Under the pieces are notes generated by a model. That model did no database searches. It was not told the origin of the DNA and saw only the letters and a program-made list of their open reading frames with translations. Below are positions 62,617 through 64,000 of a stretch of DNA of 64,000 bases, piece by piece. The DNA lies in the NCBI GenBank assembly GCA_026182355.1, contig JAPFBL010000366.1, forward strand, positions 186,001 to 250,000, in the 5' to 3' direction. How positions within the stretch are numbered: the first letter of the stretch is position 1; every line of letters begins with the position of its first letter. The stretch is from Hermatobates lingyangjiaoensis. Taxonomy: Eukaryota > Arthropoda > Insecta > Hemiptera > Hermatobatidae. Both the position numbers and the translations under genes were made by a program.

Positions 62617-62626
62617 GTCAGTACTA

Positions 62627-64000
62627 ACTCGAAATATTTTCTCTATACAAGATATATGAACAGAGCAAACAATTTAGACGTCCACACTTCATCGTCGAAC
62701 CAATTTTTTTATTCATAACATTCCGATGAACCAATTCTTCTTTTACCTTTTAGTGTCTCTATTTTATCACTTATATATTTAAGGATTAAACAAATTAATT
62801 TACTGTTTAAAATTTATTTTAATAAATAAGAAAAACCATAGTTGAAATCAAGTTTAATCATGTCATTCAGTTAAAGACTTACCACAATATGGTGTTTCTG
62901 AAAAAACGTATCAAAATTAATTTTTATTTAACCATTCAGTTTTAGTCTGATAATTCCCCAGTTGTTGAGATCTAATTTATTGCTTTTCCTACTATATACA
63001 GCTAAAAATCCAGTTCCATCAACCATACAGTAGAAAAAGAAATTATGTTTGCTCTTACTTGTTGAAAAATATTTGGGTGTGAGTCCTTTATTGATATGCA
63101 ATAAAAGCTCAACCAACTTAATACTCGTATTTTCATCCGTGGGATATTATAAATTCTCTCAAAGTCTGTACTTGTATGAATACTTTCAAGCTGCGAAATG
63201 CATGTATTCATGCATTCTGATGTAGGGGTAGTAGTGTTGAAATTTTGAAATGATGCCATATTGATTTTCTTCTTTTTTTCAAAAATTTTTAATTTCCCCA
63301 CAAATCCTGTGGGGAAATAAATTAATTCAGATGTAGAATATGGATTTTTTTATGGGAACATAGTTCTCACAAAATTCTGATAACCTATTAAATAATTCAA
63401 AATAATTAATTAGTAATTATTAATTAATTGATTAATTATTAATTCAAAACCCATCTCGGACAAGAGTTCGACCATTCCCCAAAGTTTCATCGCAATCGGA
63501 TTTATGCCTTAGGAGGCATAAGAGAAATATAGATAGACATTCATTCCTATTTATTTAGACGATAGCTGGAAGTATAATTTAATTAATAAAAATAAAAAAG
63601 TAATTTTTAATTTTTTCCTCATTTTATTTATAAATAACTACTCTATGCGATTTCTATTTCATAGTGTTCTAAATAATTATAAGTTTATCTATATACTAAA
63701 CTATCAGAGTTAATTGTCTATTTAATTTAGTATATATAATTATATTCCAGTTATTACTATTATAAATTTATTTCTATTTTGTTATTGTTAGTATGCATAT
63801 ATTACTATTATTTTTTTCCCCAACACAGTAACCCTCCATCGGGACCGTATATTTACAATGTGTTCCCTTATAGATTACACATTTATCACAAACCTGAATA
63901 TATCATATATCTAATTTTATACAATATATCTTATTAATTAATTGAGAATATATCTTATATTAACTTAACTATAATGTCAAGTAATATTTGTACACACTTA
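62627..64000. other. Intron 34 (start): nothing recognised
   Basis: AT-rich. A stretch at 63445-63540 ending ATATAGATAGACATTCATTC resembles the repeat end at 30395. AATTAATT-rich palindromes near 63400-63440. The next dynein exon is not present. Confidence 0.5.

Overview
This is an AT-rich insect-type (at least arthropod-type) nuclear genome window. It holds the 5' half of one very large, intron-rich gene on the + strand, surrounded and invaded by transposable elements. The gene is an axonemal inner-arm dynein heavy chain. Exon after exon matches what I know of vertebrate DNAH1, including the stem, the linker, the AAA1 P-loop GPAGTGKT, the AAA1 Walker B region ACFDEF, the AAA2 P-loop GPTGSGKT and the AAA2 segment [11 protein letters not shown] place 34 exons between 1755 and about 62616. 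Splice phases agree at every junction except exon 25. They encode about 2,000 residues, roughly half of a DNAH1 protein (about 4,200-4,300 residues). The rest of the gene (AAA2 end, AAA3-AAA6, stalk, C-terminus) lies beyond the right edge. No other host gene is supported.

Layout. 1-1754: upstream DNA with a decayed LINE, a perfect inverted repeat and a SINE tail. 1755-15743: N-terminal stem exons 1-9. 15744-41414: exons 10-17, with introns up to 6.5 kb full of repeats. 41415-48829: exons 18-23 (linker). 49693-53374: AAA1 exons 24-28. 54055-62616: AAA2 exons 29-34. 62617-64000: the next intron, with nothing recognised.

The introns hold three LINE 3' ends, two internally deleted hAT transposons with 8-bp target duplications, a Tc1/mariner-like element with 79-bp terminal repeats, Helitron helicase debris, a Penelope-like GIY-YIG endonuclease remnant, many copies of a tRNA-derived SINE whose tail is a short (CCTAA)n run, and two inverted copies of a 1.6-2.1 kb non-coding repeat.

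The most striking signal is a set of short self-complementary (foldback) elements in at least six sequence families, several with 9-16 bp target-site duplications. Many carry a hammerhead-ribozyme core: CTGANGA, a stem II hairpin, GAAA, a palindromic 4-6 nt stem III, then TH. At least fifteen such cores with both invariant boxes intact occur in the window on both strands, often as head-to-head pairs in one element. This fits Penelope-like retroelements, known to carry hammerheads with very short stem III. Here they appear as non-autonomous snap-back units inside a dynein gene.

A second anomaly lies in the host gene. The exon just after the AAA1 P-loop (exon 25) carries one extra base. An alternative acceptor 7 nt downstream would restore frame at the cost of the conserved DLG, and the same exon ends in a GC donor.
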